Shown: piece by piece, positions 16,341 to 28,715 of the stretch | Layout of the letters: every line of letters starts with the position of its first letter | Position numbering within the stretch: the stretch's first letter is position 1 | Assembly (NCBI RefSeq): GCF_900187265.1 | Contig: NZ_LT906450.1 | Location: 1,789,444 to 1,853,443, forward strand | Origin: Rhodococcus rhodochrous | Lineage (GTDB): Bacteria > Actinomycetota > Actinomycetes > Mycobacteriales > Mycobacteriaceae | Direction: 5' to 3' | DNA length: 64,000 nucleotides | Notes under the pieces: generated by a model | Databases searched by the model: none | The model's input: only the letters and a program-made list of their open reading frames with translations | What the model was told of the DNA's origin: nothing | Made by a program: the position numbers and the translations under genes

Positions 16341-16372
16341 GAAGGCCCCGCTTCGTGAGAAGCGGGGCCTTC
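16341..16372. terminator. Bidirectional hairpin terminator
   Basis: Perfect 14-bp inverted repeat (16341-16354 with 16359-16372) with a GTGA loop. It lies between the epoxide-hydrolase-like gene and the convergent tRNA-Arg. Confidence 0.9.
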
Positions 16373-16373
16373 G

Positions 16374-16449
16374 TGGTGCCCTCGGCAGGATTCGAACCTG
16401 CGACTTCTTGCTCCGGAGGCAAGCGCTCTATCCCCTGAGCTACGAGGGC
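16374..16449 (-). tRNA. tRNA-Arg (anticodon CCG)
   Basis: On the minus strand the 76 bases fold as a full cloverleaf. The acceptor arm is GCCCTCG paired with CGAGGGC, the D arm contains AGCTCAGGGGATAGAGC, and the anticodon loop is CTCCGGA (anticodon CCG). The T arm has GGTTCGAATCC. The 3' CCA is encoded (complement at 16374-16376). It reads CGG arginine codons. Confidence 0.97.
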
Positions 16450-16569
16450 ATCCGGACCACCGGATGACCGGAGGTGCGGGAGTTAGCCTAGCGCATCGAG
16501 CGCTCAACTCCACATCGCCAGGTCAGAGCCGGTTTTCGGCCCGAAGTTGCGTTTCGCCCGATCGGTGGC

Positions 16570-17280
16570 TCAGTTGAGGGGCAGAGGTTCGGCGCCGCGC
16601 TCGGCGAGCAGCGACCTCATCAGATCCGACTCGCCCTGCTGCGTCGCGACCATCGTGCCCGCCAGATTGCGCACCGCCGAAGTGCTCGCGTACTGCTCGC
16701 CGTATTCCATCATCGGCAGACCACCCTCGTGGTGGCGCAGCATCAGCTGGAGGAAGAGCACGTCCAGTTCGGGCCCGCGCGCGGCCCGGAGATTCGCGAG
16801 ATCCTCGGAGGTCGCCATCCCCGGCATCAGGTGCGAGCCGTCCGAATCCTCGGACTCGGCGGTCGCGCCGTGATCACCGTGGCCGTGACCCGTCCCGGTC
16901 TCGGTCATCCACTCCATGTACTCGCCCGTCGGCAGCGCCGGCTGTCCCCACAGCGACAACCAGCCCTGCATCTGACCGATCTGGTTCTGCTGGGTGGTGA
17001 GGATGTCGTACGCGATGTTGCGGATCCGATCGTCCTCCGAATTGGAGACCACCACGGCGGCCATCTCGACGCCCTGGTCGTGGTGCACGATCATGTCCTG
17101 CGCGAATCCGACGTCCACCGATCCGGCCTCCGGCGTCGCCTGCGCGGAGTCCTCGAAGGGGATCCGGGACAGGAACCCCGCGAGGAAGCCCACGGCGACC
17201 GCGGCGACGGTGAGCAGTACCAGCAGCAGCCGGTTGTGCCCACCGCGCTCGGGGGAGATGTCCGAGGAGGTCTCGCTCAT
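16570..17280 (-). CDS. DUF305 family membrane-anchored protein
   Basis: This 236-residue protein has one N-terminal membrane helix (about residues 18-40, LLLVLLTVAAVAVGFLAGF) and an extracytoplasmic DUF305 domain. The domain contains two His-rich helices, FAQDMIVHHDQGVEMA and LQLMLRHHEGGLPMM, plus a HGHGDHG run. Members of this ferritin-like family have been linked to copper binding or handling. It starts two bases after the stop of the DUF3105 gene, so the two form an operon. A metal-related job is inference from the His/Met content. Confidence 0.85.
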   Translation of the reverse strand: MSETSSDISPERGGHNRLLLVLLTVAAVAVGFLAGFLSRIPFEDSAQATPEAGSVDVGFAQDMIVHHDQGVEMAAVVVSNSEDDRIRNIAYDILTTQQNQIGQMQGWLSLWGQPALPTGEYMEWMTETGTGHGHGDHGATAESEDSDGSHLMPGMATSEDLANLRAARGPELDVLFLQLMLRHHEGGLPMMEYGEQYASTSAVRNLAGTMVATQQGESDLMRSLLAERGAEPLPLN

Positions 17281-17282
17281 CG

Positions 17283-18104
17283 TCAGCTCCCGGCCGGTGC
17301 CTGCTGCATGTCGCCGGCGGTCTCCGCGTTCATCGGCACGGCGTCGGGGCCGGGCTCGGAGGCGTCGAAGGCCGGCGGGTTCGCCGGATCGAACGAACCG
17401 GGGATCGTCGAGCAGCTCGCACCCACCTCGGGGTAGGTGTACTGGTTCAGGCGCAGCGCGCTGATGAACTGGTCGATGCGCTCGTCGTCGACGCTGTCGA
17501 CCTTGAGCTGGTGACCCCACGACTGCAGCGCGATCGGGGTGTCGAGGTCCGGGTAGGGCGACATCAGCGTGTAGGTGCGGCCGTCGACCTTCTGGCGCAG
17601 CGTGTCGACCGCGGCGTCGTCGAGCAGATCAGGGTTGTACGCCACCCACACGGCGCCGTGCTCGAGGGAGTGGACCATGTTCTCGGTCCGGACCGGCTGC
17701 TCGTAGACGGTTCCGGTGCAGGTCGCCCACACGGAGTCGTGGGGGCCACCGAAGGGCGGCGACTGGTCGTAGGCGACGCGCTGGCCCGGCGCGACGTGCA
17801 CACCGGCCGGGTACTCGATCTTCAGCACGCCCTCGATGTCGTCCGACGGGTCCTGGTTGGACTCCGACGGCGTCCACGCCGACATCTCCTGCTGGTTCTG
17901 GTACTTCGGGATCAGGCTCACAGCGATCACAGCGACGAGTACGACGACCAGGGCCACGCCGCCGATCGTCAACCACGGGATCTGACGCTGCGCGGGGACC
18001 CCGCGAGCGCCGCCGCTCTTCTTCTTGGCGGCCTGAATGGCCTTCGACGACTTGGCTCCGGTCTTCTTGTTACCGGAGCCGCCACTAACCGAACCGCTGG
18101 GCAT
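17283..18104 (-). CDS. DUF3105 family membrane-anchored protein
   Basis: This 273-residue protein has a basic Lys/Ser-rich cytoplasmic start, one membrane helix (about residues 45-67, [20 protein letters not shown]) and an exported DUF3105 domain. [32 protein letters not shown] and two Cys residues are visible. I chose the ATG at 18104; the upstream extension lacks protein character. It is the first gene of an operon with the DUF305 protein. The conserved His and Cys residues would suit metal binding, but the function is unknown. Confidence 0.85.
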   Translation of the reverse strand: MPSGSVSGGSGNKKTGAKSSKAIQAAKKKSGGARGVPAQRQIPWLTIGGVALVVVLVAVIAVSLIPKYQNQQEMSAWTPSESNQDPSDDIEGVLKIEYPAGVHVAPGQRVAYDQSPPFGGPHDSVWATCTGTVYEQPVRTENMVHSLEHGAVWVAYNPDLLDDAAVDTLRQKVDGRTYTLMSPYPDLDTPIALQSWGHQLKVDSVDDERIDQFISALRLNQYTYPEVGASCSTIPGSFDPANPPAFDASEPGPDAVPMNAETAGDMQQAPAGS

Positions 18105-18258
18105 CGCTGTGTGCTCTTTCGACGGGTGGACAGGCGGACGCGCGCCCATCGGGCGCACAAACACCCACAACTCTACGGGCGTGCTCCCGAGCGGTGCCCG
18201 GAGCTGCCGTAGGGGGAGCGTCGGCGCCGCGATCGACCAGCCAATAGGATGGACACCT

Positions 18259-19911
18259 GTGACTCCCTCCGACCTTGCTCAGCTGCTCCGCGGAACCGCC
18301 GCCGGTGTCCTCACCGACCGTGGTCTCGACGCGTCCGTTCTTCCCGAGACCCTCACCGTCGAGCGCCCGCGCAATCCGGAGCACGGCGACTATGCGACCA
18401 ACGTCGCGATGCAGGTCGCGAAGAAGGTCGGCGTCAATCCCCGCGAACTCGCCACCTGGCTCGCCGAGGCCCTGACCGCCGCCGACGGCATCGATTCCGC
18501 CGAGGTCGCGGGCCCCGGCTTCCTCAACATCCGGCTCGCCGCCGACGCTCAGGGAGCGATCGTGGCGAAGGTGCTCGCCGAGGGCGACGCCTACGGCAAC
18601 GGCAGCGACCTCACGAACACGAAGATCAACCTCGAGTTCGTCTCCGCCAACCCCACCGGCCCGATCCACCTCGGTGGCACCCGCTGGGCTGCGGTCGGCG
18701 ACGCGCTCGGACGCATCCTCACCGCCCAGGGCGGCGAGGTCACCCGCGAGTACTACTTCAACGACCACGGCGCACAGATCGACCGCTTCACCCGGTCGCT
18801 CATCGCCTCCGCGCTCGGACAGCCCGCCCCCGAGGACGGTTACGCCGGCGCCTACATCGTCGACATCGCCTCCTCCGTGCTCGAGCAGCGTCCCGACGCC
18901 CTCGAACTCCCCGAGGACGAGCGGCACGAGACGTTCCGCTCGATCGGTGTGGACCTGATGTTCGCGCACATCAAGCGCACCCTCCACGAGTTCGGTGTCG
19001 ACTTCGACGTGTACTTCCACGAGAACTCCCTCTTCGAGAGCGGAGCGGTCGACAAGGCCGTCGAGACCCTCAAGGCGTCGGGCAACCTGTACTTCGAAGA
19101 CGGCGCCTGGTGGCTCAAGAGCACCGACTACGGCGACGACAAGGACCGCGTCGTCATCAAGTCCGACGGCAACGCCGCCTACATCGCCGGCGACATCGCC
19201 TACTTCCAGGACAAGCGCTCGCGCGGCTTCGACCTGTGCATCTACATGCTCGGGGCCGACCACCACGGTTACATCGCGCGCCTCAAGGCCGCCGCGGCGG
19301 CCTTCGGCGACGACCCCGACACCGTCGAGGTGATGATCGGCCAGATGGTCAACCTCGTCCGCGGTGGCGAGGCCGTGAAGATGAGCAAGCGGGCCGGCAC
19401 CGTGATCACCCTCGACGACCTCGTCGAAGCGATCGGCGTCGACGCCGCGCGCTACTCGCTCGTGCGGTCGTCGGTCGACCAGAGCATCGACATCGACCTC
19501 GAACTGTGGGCGAGCACCACGAACGAGAACCCGGTCTACTACGTGCAGTACGCCCACGCGCGGCTCTCGTCGATCGCGCGCAACGCCGCCGATCTCGGCC
19601 TGACCGCCGAGGGCGCCGACTTCGCACTGCTCACGCACGAGCGCGAGGGCGACCTGATCCGCACCCTCGGCGAGTACCCCCGGGTCCTCGCGAAGGCAGC
19701 CGAACTGCGCGAGCCGCACCGCGTCGCCCGGTACCTCGAGGAACTCGCGGGCACCTACCACCGCTTCTACGACGCCTGCCGGATCCTGCCGCAGGGCGAC
19801 GAGGAGGCCGGCCCGCTGCACACCGCGCGCCTCGCGTTGTGCGCGGCCGCACGTCAGGTTCTTGCCAACGGCCTCGGCCTGCTCGGCGTCAACGCCCCGG
19901 AGCGGATGTGA
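18259..19911 (+). CDS. argS: Arginyl-tRNA synthetase
   Basis: This 550-residue class I synthetase charges tRNA-Arg. The N-terminal Add-1 domain precedes the HIGH-type motif, seen as [15 protein letters not shown]. The KMSKS-like loop is KMSKRAGTV, followed by the anticodon-binding helical domain. The GTG at 18259 is preceded by AGGATGG. The stop overlaps the lysA start. The tRNA-Arg(CCG) gene lies 2 kb upstream. Confidence 0.97.
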   Translation: MTPSDLAQLLRGTAAGVLTDRGLDASVLPETLTVERPRNPEHGDYATNVAMQVAKKVGVNPRELATWLAEALTAADGIDSAEVAGPGFLNIRLAADAQGAIVAKVLAEGDAYGNGSDLTNTKINLEFVSANPTGPIHLGGTRWAAVGDALGRILTAQGGEVTREYYFNDHGAQIDRFTRSLIASALGQPAPEDGYAGAYIVDIASSVLEQRPDALELPEDERHETFRSIGVDLMFAHIKRTLHEFGVDFDVYFHENSLFESGAVDKAVETLKASGNLYFEDGAWWLKSTDYGDDKDRVVIKSDGNAAYIAGDIAYFQDKRSRGFDLCIYMLGADHHGYIARLKAAAAAFGDDPDTVEVMIGQMVNLVRGGEAVKMSKRAGTVITLDDLVEAIGVDAARYSLVRSSVDQSIDIDLELWASTTNENPVYYVQYAHARLSSIARNAADLGLTAEGADFALLTHEREGDLIRTLGEYPRVLAKAAELREPHRVARYLEELAGTYHRFYDACRILPQGDEEAGPLHTARLALCAAARQVLANGLGLLGVNAPERM

Positions 19912-21329
19912 ACGCGCATCCGGCGGGACCGCGCCACGCCCAGATCCCGCACGCCCCGAACCTGCCCGAGCGCCCCGCCGACGCCGCGGCGCTCAACGCG
20001 CTCGCCCCGCACGTGTGGCCGCGCAACGCCGAGCGCGGCGAGGACGGCGTCATGCGCATCGCCGGCATCCCGGTGACCGAGCTCGCCGAGAAGTACGGCA
20101 CCCCGCTGTTCGTCGTCGACGAGGACGACTTCCGCTCCCGCTGCCGGGAGATCTCGGAGGCCTTCGGTCCGTCGGCGAAGGTGCACTACGCGTCGAAGGC
20201 GTTCCTGTGCAGCGAGATCGCGCGATGGGTCCACCAGGAAGGGCTCTCGCTCGACGTCGCGTCCGGCGGTGAGCTCGCCGTGGCCCTGCACGCCGGCTTC
20301 CCCGCCGAGAAGATCGCGATGCACGGCAACAACAAGTCCGTCCGCGAACTGCAGGCCGCCGTGACCGCCGGGGTCGGGCACATCGTGCTCGACTCGCTCG
20401 CCGAGATCGAGCGGCTCGACGCGGTCGCCGGTGAGGCCGGTGTCGTCCAGGACGTGCTCATCCGCGTGACCGTGGGCGTCGAGGCCCACACCCACGAGTT
20501 CATCTCCACCGCGCACGAGGACCAGAAGTTCGGGCTCTCGCTCGCCGGCGGCAACGCCATGCAGGCCGTGCGGCGCGTCTTCGCGGCCGACAATCTCCGC
20601 CTCGTCGGCCTGCACAGCCACATCGGCTCGCAGATCTTCGACGTCGACGGCTTCGAACTGGCCGCCCACCGCGTCATCGGTCTGCTGCGCGACATCGTCG
20701 CCGAGTTCGGCGTCGACAAGACCTCGCAGATGAACATCGTCGACCTCGGCGGCGGCCTCGGCATCTCGTACGTGCCGAGCGACGACCCGCCGCCGGTCGC
20801 CGATCTCGCGGCGAAGCTCAACGACATCGTCCGCAACGAGTCCGCGCTCGCGGGCCTGCCGGCCCCGACCCTCGCGGTCGAACCCGGCCGCGCCATCGCC
20901 GGGCCGGGCACGGTGACGCTCTACGAGGTGGGAACCCTCAAGGACGTCGAGGTCGGCTCCGGGCACGTCCGCCGCTACATCAGCGTCGACGGTGGCATGA
21001 GCGACAACATCCGCACATCGCTGTACCAGGCGGAGTACGACTCGCGCCTCGTCTCCCGCGTGAGCGAGGCCGCACCGGTGGTCTCGCGCGTCGTCGGCAA
21101 GCACTGCGAGAGCGGCGACATCGTCATCCGCGACGCCTGGATGCCCGCCGACGTCGCACCCGGTGATTTACTGGCGGTCGCGGCGACGGGTGCATACTGC
21201 TACTCGATGTCGAGCAGGTACAACCTGCTGCCTCGCCCCGCCGTCGTGGCGGTCAAGGACGGTGTCTCGCGGGTTCTGCTGCGCCGTGAGACCGTCGAAG
21301 ATCTGCTCAACTTGGAGGTTTCGGAGTGA
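19908..21329 (+). CDS. lysA: Diaminopimelate decarboxylase
   Basis: This 473-residue PLP enzyme is a fold type III decarboxylase. Lys in [12 protein letters not shown] binds [17 protein letters not shown] and the glycine-rich [11 protein letters not shown] bind the cofactor phosphate, and [10 protein letters not shown] and HCESGDI lie at the active site. It makes L-lysine from meso-diaminopimelate. The GTG start overlaps the argS stop and the stop overlaps the hom start, so argS-lysA-hom-thrC are coupled. Confidence 0.97.
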   Translation: MNAHPAGPRHAQIPHAPNLPERPADAAALNALAPHVWPRNAERGEDGVMRIAGIPVTELAEKYGTPLFVVDEDDFRSRCREISEAFGPSAKVHYASKAFLCSEIARWVHQEGLSLDVASGGELAVALHAGFPAEKIAMHGNNKSVRELQAAVTAGVGHIVLDSLAEIERLDAVAGEAGVVQDVLIRVTVGVEAHTHEFISTAHEDQKFGLSLAGGNAMQAVRRVFAADNLRLVGLHSHIGSQIFDVDGFELAAHRVIGLLRDIVAEFGVDKTSQMNIVDLGGGLGISYVPSDDPPPVADLAAKLNDIVRNESALAGLPAPTLAVEPGRAIAGPGTVTLYEVGTLKDVEVGSGHVRRYISVDGGMSDNIRTSLYQAEYDSRLVSRVSEAAPVVSRVVGKHCESGDIVIRDAWMPADVAPGDLLAVAATGAYCYSMSSRYNLLPRPAVVAVKDGVSRVLLRRETVEDLLNLEVSE

Positions 21330-22650
21330 CCAGTGCAACGGCGACCGATGCTTCGGGCCGGCGTCCTGTGGGTGTGGCGGTTCTCGGGCACGGCACCGTC
21401 GGTGCCGAGGTCGCGCGGATCATCCGCGAGGACGCCGCGGATCTCGAGGCGCGCATCGGTGCACCCCTCGAGTTGAGAGGGGTCGCCGTGCGCGACGCCT
21501 CCCGCGACCGGGGTCTTCCCGCGGAACTGGTCACCACGAACGCCGAGGCCTTGATCCGCCGCGACGACGTCGACATCGTCGTCGAACTCATCGGCGGCAT
21601 CGAACTGCCCCGCAAACTCGTGCGCACGGCACTCGACTCCGGCAAGTCCGTCGTCACCGCCAACAAGGCGCTGCTCGCCGCCTACACCGGCGAACTGGCC
21701 GAGGTGGCCGAGGCCCGCAACGTCGACCTGTACTTCGAGGCGTCGGTGGCCGGCGCGATCCCGGTGATCCGTCCGCTGACCCAGTCGCTCGCAGGCGACA
21801 AGGTCAACCGGGTCGTCGGCATCGTCAACGGCACCACCAACTACATCCTCTCGGCCATGGACGAGACGGGCGCCGACTACGACGAGACGCTCGCCGAGGC
21901 GAGCCGCCTCGGATACGCCGAGGCCGATCCCACCGCCGACGTCGAAGGCTTCGACGCGGCCTCGAAGGCGGCGATCCTCGCGTCGATCGCCTTCCACACC
22001 CGCGTGACGGCAGCCGACGTCTACCGCGAGGGCATCTCGTCGATCACCGCCGCCGACCTCACCTCGGCCCGTGCGCTCAACTGCACGATCAAGCTGCTCG
22101 CGCTGTGCGAGCGCGTCCCGTCCGCCGACGGCAAGGACCGCGTGTCCGCCAGGGTCTACCCGGCGCTCGTGCCCCGCGAGCATCCGCTGGCCTCGGTCAA
22201 CGGCGCGTTCAACGCCGTCGTCGTCGAAGCGGAGTCCTCGGGCCGGCTCATGTTCTACGGCCAGGGTGCCGGTGGCGCCCCCACCGCCTCCGCCGTGATG
22301 GGCGACCTCGTGATGGCCGCCCGCAACCGGGTTCAGGGTGGTCGTGGTCCGCGTGAGTCGAAGTACGCGCAGCTGGAGATCGCGCCCATGAGCGACATCC
22401 TCACCCGCTACTACGTCAATCTGAAGGTCGCCGACCGCGCCGGTGTGCTCTCCGCGGTCGCCGCCGAGTTCGCCACGCGGGGCGTGAGCATCGCAGCGGT
22501 CCGCCAGGAAGGCGCCGGCGACGCTGCCCGTCTGGTGGTACTCACCCATCAGGCCACCGACCGTGCGCTGGCGGATACCGTCGCAGCGCTCGACAAACTC
22601 GAATCCGTGATCGCTGTGACCAGCGTCCTGAGACTGGAGGGATCCGCCGA

Positions 22651-22654
<4 letters not shown>
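21326..22654 (+). CDS. hom: Homoserine dehydrogenase
   Basis: This 442-residue enzyme reduces aspartate semialdehyde to homoserine, the branch point to threonine and methionine. The N-terminal NAD(P)-binding motif is [14 protein letters not shown]. The catalytic region has [16 protein letters not shown] and the [14 protein letters not shown] signature. A C-terminal ACT domain (about 355-435, [18 protein letters not shown]) is the likely site of threonine feedback inhibition. The GTG start at 21326 overlaps the lysA stop, and the stop overlaps the thrC ATG. Confidence 0.97.
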
Positions 22655-24709
<2,055 letters not shown>

Positions 24710-24720
24710 GCAGACGCGCG

Positions 24721-24771
24721 GTGCCGGATGGGAGTCGACGGGTGGTGCAACACACACGTCCCATCCGGCAC
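24721..24771 (+). terminator. Terminator after thrB
   Basis: Perfect 13-bp inverted repeat (24721-24733 with 24759-24771, GTGCCGGATGGGA / TCCCATCCGGCAC) around a 25-base loop, starting 12 bases after the thrB stop. No U-tract is present. Confidence 0.75.
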
Positions 24772-24779
24772 GGCGATTC

Positions 24780-24808
24780 TTGCTCTACGTACAGATCGTC
24801 GCTATTCT
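24780..24808 (+). promoter_or_regulatory. Candidate rho promoter with a long leader
   Basis: TTGCTC (24780-24785), a 17-base spacer and TATTCT (24803-24808). The predicted transcript has a leader of about 265 bases before the rho start at 25080. The stretch 24809-25079 holds no gene that I can support. Long leaders are common for rho and often serve autogenous control. Confidence 0.4.
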
Positions 24809-25079
24809 GTGGGGTGTCCGCACGTCGTGCGTATCAGTCGCCGGATTCTCCAGGGCAATCACTCCAGCTCCATCGGGGCGTCGAGCCTGGATCGATCCTC
24901 ACCTGCTCCCGGATCCGGGAGGGGGACAGACCGCACCTACCGGATTTCGGTGTGGTGGCGGACGTGCCGACCGTTCGTTTTCCCTGAACTCGTACGGCAA
25001 ATCCCAGCTCAGTGGACGAACTGATCTGCGGGACGAACCCTCTGCTGCGCATGAGCGAGCGAGGGAAGGAAGGATCTCC

Positions 25080-27164
25080 GTGACAGATACGGACCTGATC
25101 ACTACACCTGCTCTCGACATTCCCGAGGCCGGTAGCCGGACGACCACGCGCGGTCGCCGCGGAGCAGGCCTTTCGGGCATGGTGCTTGCCGAGTTGCGGA
25201 CTCTTGCCGCCGAGCTCGGAATCAAGGGCACCTCCGGGATGCGCAAGGGTGATCTCATCGCTGCGATCAAGGAGAAGCAGGGCGGCGGCGCCGCCGCACC
25301 TGCCGAGCAGCCTGCAGCCGCGCAGAACACCGGTGCCGAGAAGACCACTGCCCCCGAGAAGACCGACGCGGCAGTGAAGACCGAGACGGCGGGGAAGCCC
25401 GAGACGGCCGACAAGTCCGAGGGAGCGCCCTCGCGTGGCACCCGCGGTCGCCGTGGCCGTGCCGCCGCCGACGAGACCGCCACACCCGAGCAGAAGGCCG
25501 ACGCCAAGCCGGCCGAGCAGAAGGCCGACGCGAAGTCCGGCGAAGAGGGTTCGCAGGAGAAGTCGCAGGGCGGCCAGACCTCCAGCGGCGACAACGAATC
25601 CGACGGAAACCGTCGTGGCCGTGGCCGCCGCGGACGCCGCGGTGGCGACAACGCCGACCAGAACCAGCAGAACGAGAGCGCCGACGCGTCCGATGACGGC
25701 CGCCAGGATCGCGACTCGCAGCGTGAGCGTGGCCAGGACCGCAACTCCGGAGACGGCTCCTCGCGCCGCGATCGCAACCAGGGCGACCGCAACCAGGGCG
25801 ACCGCAACCAGGGCGACCGCAACCAGGGCGACCGCAACCAGGACGGTGGCGATCGCGACGGCGGGAACCAGGGTCCGCGCCAGGGCCAGGACAATCGTGG
25901 GGGAGACGACGAGGAAGGCGGCCGCGGCCGCCGGGGCCGTCGTTTCCGCGAGCGTCGTCGTGGACGCGACCGCGGCGAGAGCGGTTCGGACTCGCGCGAG
26001 CCCGAGATCCGCGAGGACGACGTCCTGCAGCCGGTCGCCGGCATCCTCGACGTCCTCGACAACTACGCGTTCGTCCGCACGTCCGGCTACCTCGCCGGCC
26101 CGAACGACGTGTACGTCTCGATGAACATGGTGCGCAAGAACGGCCTGCGCCGCGGCGACGCCATCACCGGTGCCGTGCGGGTTCCCCGCGAGGGCGAGCA
26201 GAGCAACCAGCGCCAGAAGTTCAACCCGCTGGTCCGCCTCGACACGGTCAACGGCCGCGACGTGGATTCGGCCAAGCGCCGCCCCGAGTTCAACAAGCTC
26301 ACGCCGCTGTACCCCAATCAGCGCCTGCGGCTCGAGACCCAGCCGAACATCCTCACCACGCGCGTGATCGACCTGGTCATGCCGATCGGTAAGGGTCAGC
26401 GCGCACTCATCGTGTCGCCGCCGAAGGCCGGTAAGACCACCGTCCTCCAGGACATCGCGAACGCGATCGCCGTCAACAACCCCGAGTGCTACCTGATGGT
26501 CGTGCTCGTCGACGAGCGCCCCGAAGAGGTCACCGACATGCAGCGTTCGGTGAAGGGCGAGGTCATCGCCTCGACCTTCGACCGCCCGCCGTCAGATCAC
26601 ACCTCGGTCGCCGAGCTCGCCATCGAGCGCGCGAAGCGTCTCGTGGAGATGGGCCAGGACGTCGTGGTGCTCCTCGACTCCATCACCCGTCTCGGCCGCG
26701 CGTACAACAACTCGTCGCCGGCATCCGGACGCATCCTCTCCGGTGGTGTCGACTCGACCGCGCTGTACCCGCCGAAGCGTTTCCTCGGTGCTGCCCGCAA
26801 CATCGAGAACGGCGGATCGCTCACGATCATCGCCACCGCGATGGTCGAGACCGGTTCCACCGGCGACACCGTGATCTTCGAGGAGTTCAAGGGCACGGGT
26901 AACGCCGAGCTCAAGCTCGACCGGAAGATCGCCGAGCGGCGTGTGTTCCCGGCGGTCGACGTCAACCCATCCGGTACGCGCAAGGACGAGCTGCTCATGA
27001 GCCCCGACGAGTTCGCCGTGGTGCACAAGCTGCGCCGCGTGCTCTCGGGCCTCGATTCGCACCAGGCGATCGATCTGCTCATCGACCGGCTCAAGAAGTC
27101 CAAGACGAACATCGAGTTCCTCATGAATGTGGCGAAGACCGCACCGGGGGCACTCGACGACTGA
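25080..27164 (+). CDS. rho: Transcription termination factor Rho
   Basis: This 694-residue hexameric RNA helicase ends transcription. The N-terminal Rho_N domain (about 30-70) contains [21 protein letters not shown] very long low-complexity insert rich in Asp, Arg, Gln and Gly (about 72-300) follows. The RNA-binding cold-shock domain is about 305-385 ([15 protein letters not shown]), and the ATPase has Walker A PPKAGKT near 447-454 and Walker [18 protein letters not shown]. The GTG at 25080 has AAGGA five bases upstream; the frame is open further upstream but without protein character. The insert is longer than in E. coli Rho, as in other actinobacteria. Confidence 0.97.
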   Translation: MTDTDLITTPALDIPEAGSRTTTRGRRGAGLSGMVLAELRTLAAELGIKGTSGMRKGDLIAAIKEKQGGGAAAPAEQPAAAQNTGAEKTTAPEKTDAAVKTETAGKPETADKSEGAPSRGTRGRRGRAAADETATPEQKADAKPAEQKADAKSGEEGSQEKSQGGQTSSGDNESDGNRRGRGRRGRRGGDNADQNQQNESADASDDGRQDRDSQRERGQDRNSGDGSSRRDRNQGDRNQGDRNQGDRNQGDRNQDGGDRDGGNQGPRQGQDNRGGDDEEGGRGRRGRRFRERRRGRDRGESGSDSREPEIREDDVLQPVAGILDVLDNYAFVRTSGYLAGPNDVYVSMNMVRKNGLRRGDAITGAVRVPREGEQSNQRQKFNPLVRLDTVNGRDVDSAKRRPEFNKLTPLYPNQRLRLETQPNILTTRVIDLVMPIGKGQRALIVSPPKAGKTTVLQDIANAIAVNNPECYLMVVLVDERPEEVTDMQRSVKGEVIASTFDRPPSDHTSVAELAIERAKRLVEMGQDVVVLLDSITRLGRAYNNSSPASGRILSGGVDSTALYPPKRFLGAARNIENGGSLTIIATAMVETGSTGDTVIFEEFKGTGNAELKLDRKIAERRVFPAVDVNPSGTRKDELLMSPDEFAVVHKLRRVLSGLDSHQAIDLLIDRLKKSKTNIEFLMNVAKTAPGALDD
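25773..25847 (+). repeat. 15-bp tandem repeat in the rho insert
   Basis: Four identical 15-base units from 25773 to 25832 and a diverged fifth to 25847, encoding repeated RNQGD. It keeps the reading frame, so copy number can change without loss of function. Confidence 0.95.
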
Positions 27165-27171
27165 CGTCGGC

Positions 27172-27196
27172 GCCCCGGGGAATTTCTTCCCGGGGC
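27172..27196 (+). terminator. Hairpin after rho
   Basis: 8-bp perfect stem (GCCCCGGG / CCCGGGGC) with a 9-base loop just after the rho stop codon. No U-tract is present. It may terminate or attenuate before rpmE. Confidence 0.6.
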
Positions 27197-27286
27197 CCTA
27201 CGTTTGGCATAATCGACAGGCTCAGTCCGGCTCCGGTTCACGTCTTCGACCCGCGAAGGCGACCCGGCGGCCACGAAAGGGACACC

Positions 27287-27520
27287 ATGAAGGCAGGAAT
27301 CCACCCCAACTACGTGACGACGACCGTCGTCTGCGGTTGCGGTAACACGTTCGAGACGCGCAGCACCAAGGAGTCGGGACGTATCAACGTCGAAGTCTGC
27401 TCCAACTGCCACCCGTTCTACACCGGCAAGCAGAAGATCCTCGACACCGGTGGACGCGTCGCGCGCTTCGAGGCTCGCTACGGCAAGCGTGCGCCGAAGA
27501 ACGCCGCTTCCGACAGCTAG
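27287..27520 (+). CDS. rpmE: 50S ribosomal protein L31 (zinc-binding type)
   Basis: This 77-residue L31 has the zinc ligands Cys16 and Cys18 (CGCGN) and the [12 protein letters not shown] pair, so it is the C+ form that needs zinc. In mycobacteria and streptomyces a zinc-free paralog replaces it under zinc starvation. ATG is preceded by GAAAGGGACACC. A U-tract terminator follows. Confidence 0.97.
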   Translation: MKAGIHPNYVTTTVVCGCGNTFETRSTKESGRINVEVCSNCHPFYTGKQKILDTGGRVARFEARYGKRAPKNAASDS

Positions 27521-27527
27521 CTGTCAC

Positions 27528-27573
27528 GCCGACGCCCGGTACTGCCCTCGTGCAGGCCGGGCGTCGGCTTTTT
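27528..27573 (+). terminator. Rho-independent terminator after rpmE
   Basis: Perfect 12-bp stem (27528-27539 with 27557-27568) followed directly by TTTTT. This is one of the few terminators in the window with a clear U-tract. Confidence 0.93.
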
Positions 27574-27608
27574 CATCGCAAGGATCGAAATCAGAGCGGA
27601 GCACACTC

Positions 27609-28688
27609 ATGGCGGGGCAGACCAAGCCGTCGGCCATCGACGACATCCTGGCCGAACACACGGGTCTGGAGCAGCAGCTGTCCGACCCGTCGCTGCACGA
27701 CGATCCTGCGGCAGCGCGTCGGGTGGGTAAGCGGTTCGCCGAACTCGCCCCCGTGATGTCGACCTACAACGCTCTGAAGCAGGCCCGTGAGGATCTCGAG
27801 GCGGCGCGCGAACTCGCCGCCGACGATTCGTCGTTCGCGTCCGAGGTCGAGGACCTCGAGGCGCAGGTCGCCGAACTCGACCGTTCGCTGACCGATCTGC
27901 TCGCCCCGCGCGACCCGCACGACGGTGACGACGTCGTCCTCGAGGTCAAGTCCGGTGAGGGCGGCGAGGAGTCGGCCCTGTTCGCCGGCGATCTCGCCCG
28001 GATGTACACGCGCTACGCCGAACGTGCCGGTTGGCGCGTCGAGATCCTCGGTGCCACCTACTCCGATCTCGGCGGCTACAAGGACGTCACGTTGTCGATC
28101 AAGTCGCGGACCGACGTGCGCGACGGCGTGTGGTCCCGCCTGAAGTTCGAGGGCGGCGTGCACCGCGTCCAACGTGTGCCCGTCACCGAGTCGCAGGGAC
28201 GCGTGCACACCTCCGCGGCCGGCGTCTTCGTATATCCCGAGCCCGACGAGGTCGAGCAGGTACAGATCGACGAGGGCGACCTGCGCATCGACGTCTACCG
28301 GTCGTCCGGCAAGGGCGGTCAGGGAGTCAACACCACCGACTCGGCCGTGCGCATCACGCACCTTCCCACCGGCATCGTGGTGACCTGCCAGAACGAACGC
28401 TCGCAGCTGCAGAACAAGGCCCGCGCGATGCAGGTCCTCGCGGCGCGCCTACAGGCGGCGGCCGAAGAAGCGGCCGAGGCGGAGGCATCGGCGGGTCGCG
28501 CCAGCCAGGTCCGGACAGTCGACCGGTCGGAGCGCATCCGCACCTACAACTTCCCGGAGAACCGGATCACCGATCACCGCATCGGCTTCAAGTCCCACAA
28601 CCTCGACGCGGTGCTCGACGGCGAACTCGACGCGCTGCTCGACGCCCTGGGCGCTGCGGACAGAGAAGCCCGGCTCGCGGCGGAGTAA
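27609..28688 (+). CDS. prfA: Peptide chain release factor 1
   Basis: This 359-residue class I release factor recognises UAA and UAG. The GGQ motif that triggers peptidyl-tRNA hydrolysis is at 236-238 within [11 protein letters not shown]. The codon-recognition region is in the preceding domain, and the C-terminal [17 protein letters not shown] is conserved. The N-terminus has a long helical domain (20-95). ATG at 27609 fits family alignments. The prmC gene that methylates the GGQ glutamine lies 700 bases downstream. Confidence 0.97.
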   Translation: MAGQTKPSAIDDILAEHTGLEQQLSDPSLHDDPAAARRVGKRFAELAPVMSTYNALKQAREDLEAARELAADDSSFASEVEDLEAQVAELDRSLTDLLAPRDPHDGDDVVLEVKSGEGGEESALFAGDLARMYTRYAERAGWRVEILGATYSDLGGYKDVTLSIKSRTDVRDGVWSRLKFEGGVHRVQRVPVTESQGRVHTSAAGVFVYPEPDEVEQVQIDEGDLRIDVYRSSGKGGQGVNTTDSAVRITHLPTGIVVTCQNERSQLQNKARAMQVLAARLQAAAEEAAEAEASAGRASQVRTVDRSERIRTYNFPENRITDHRIGFKSHNLDAVLDGELDALLDALGAADREARLAAE

Positions 28689-28715
28689 CCGAGAACCGGG
28701 CTCGTCGGCAGGGGA

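Noticed and set aside
21200-21325. Threonine attenuator before hom
   Set aside because: The start of hom overlaps the stop of lysA; there is no leader, no Thr-rich peptide and no terminator hairpin.
24780-25079. N-terminal extension of Rho by 100 residues
   Set aside because: The frame is open, but the sequence has no Rho-like features, the region contains the promoter and terminator signals, and a good ribosome-binding site precedes the GTG at 25080.
25773-25847. Possible CRISPR or regulatory repeat array in rho
   Set aside because: Units are contiguous 15-mers in frame inside the rho coding region.
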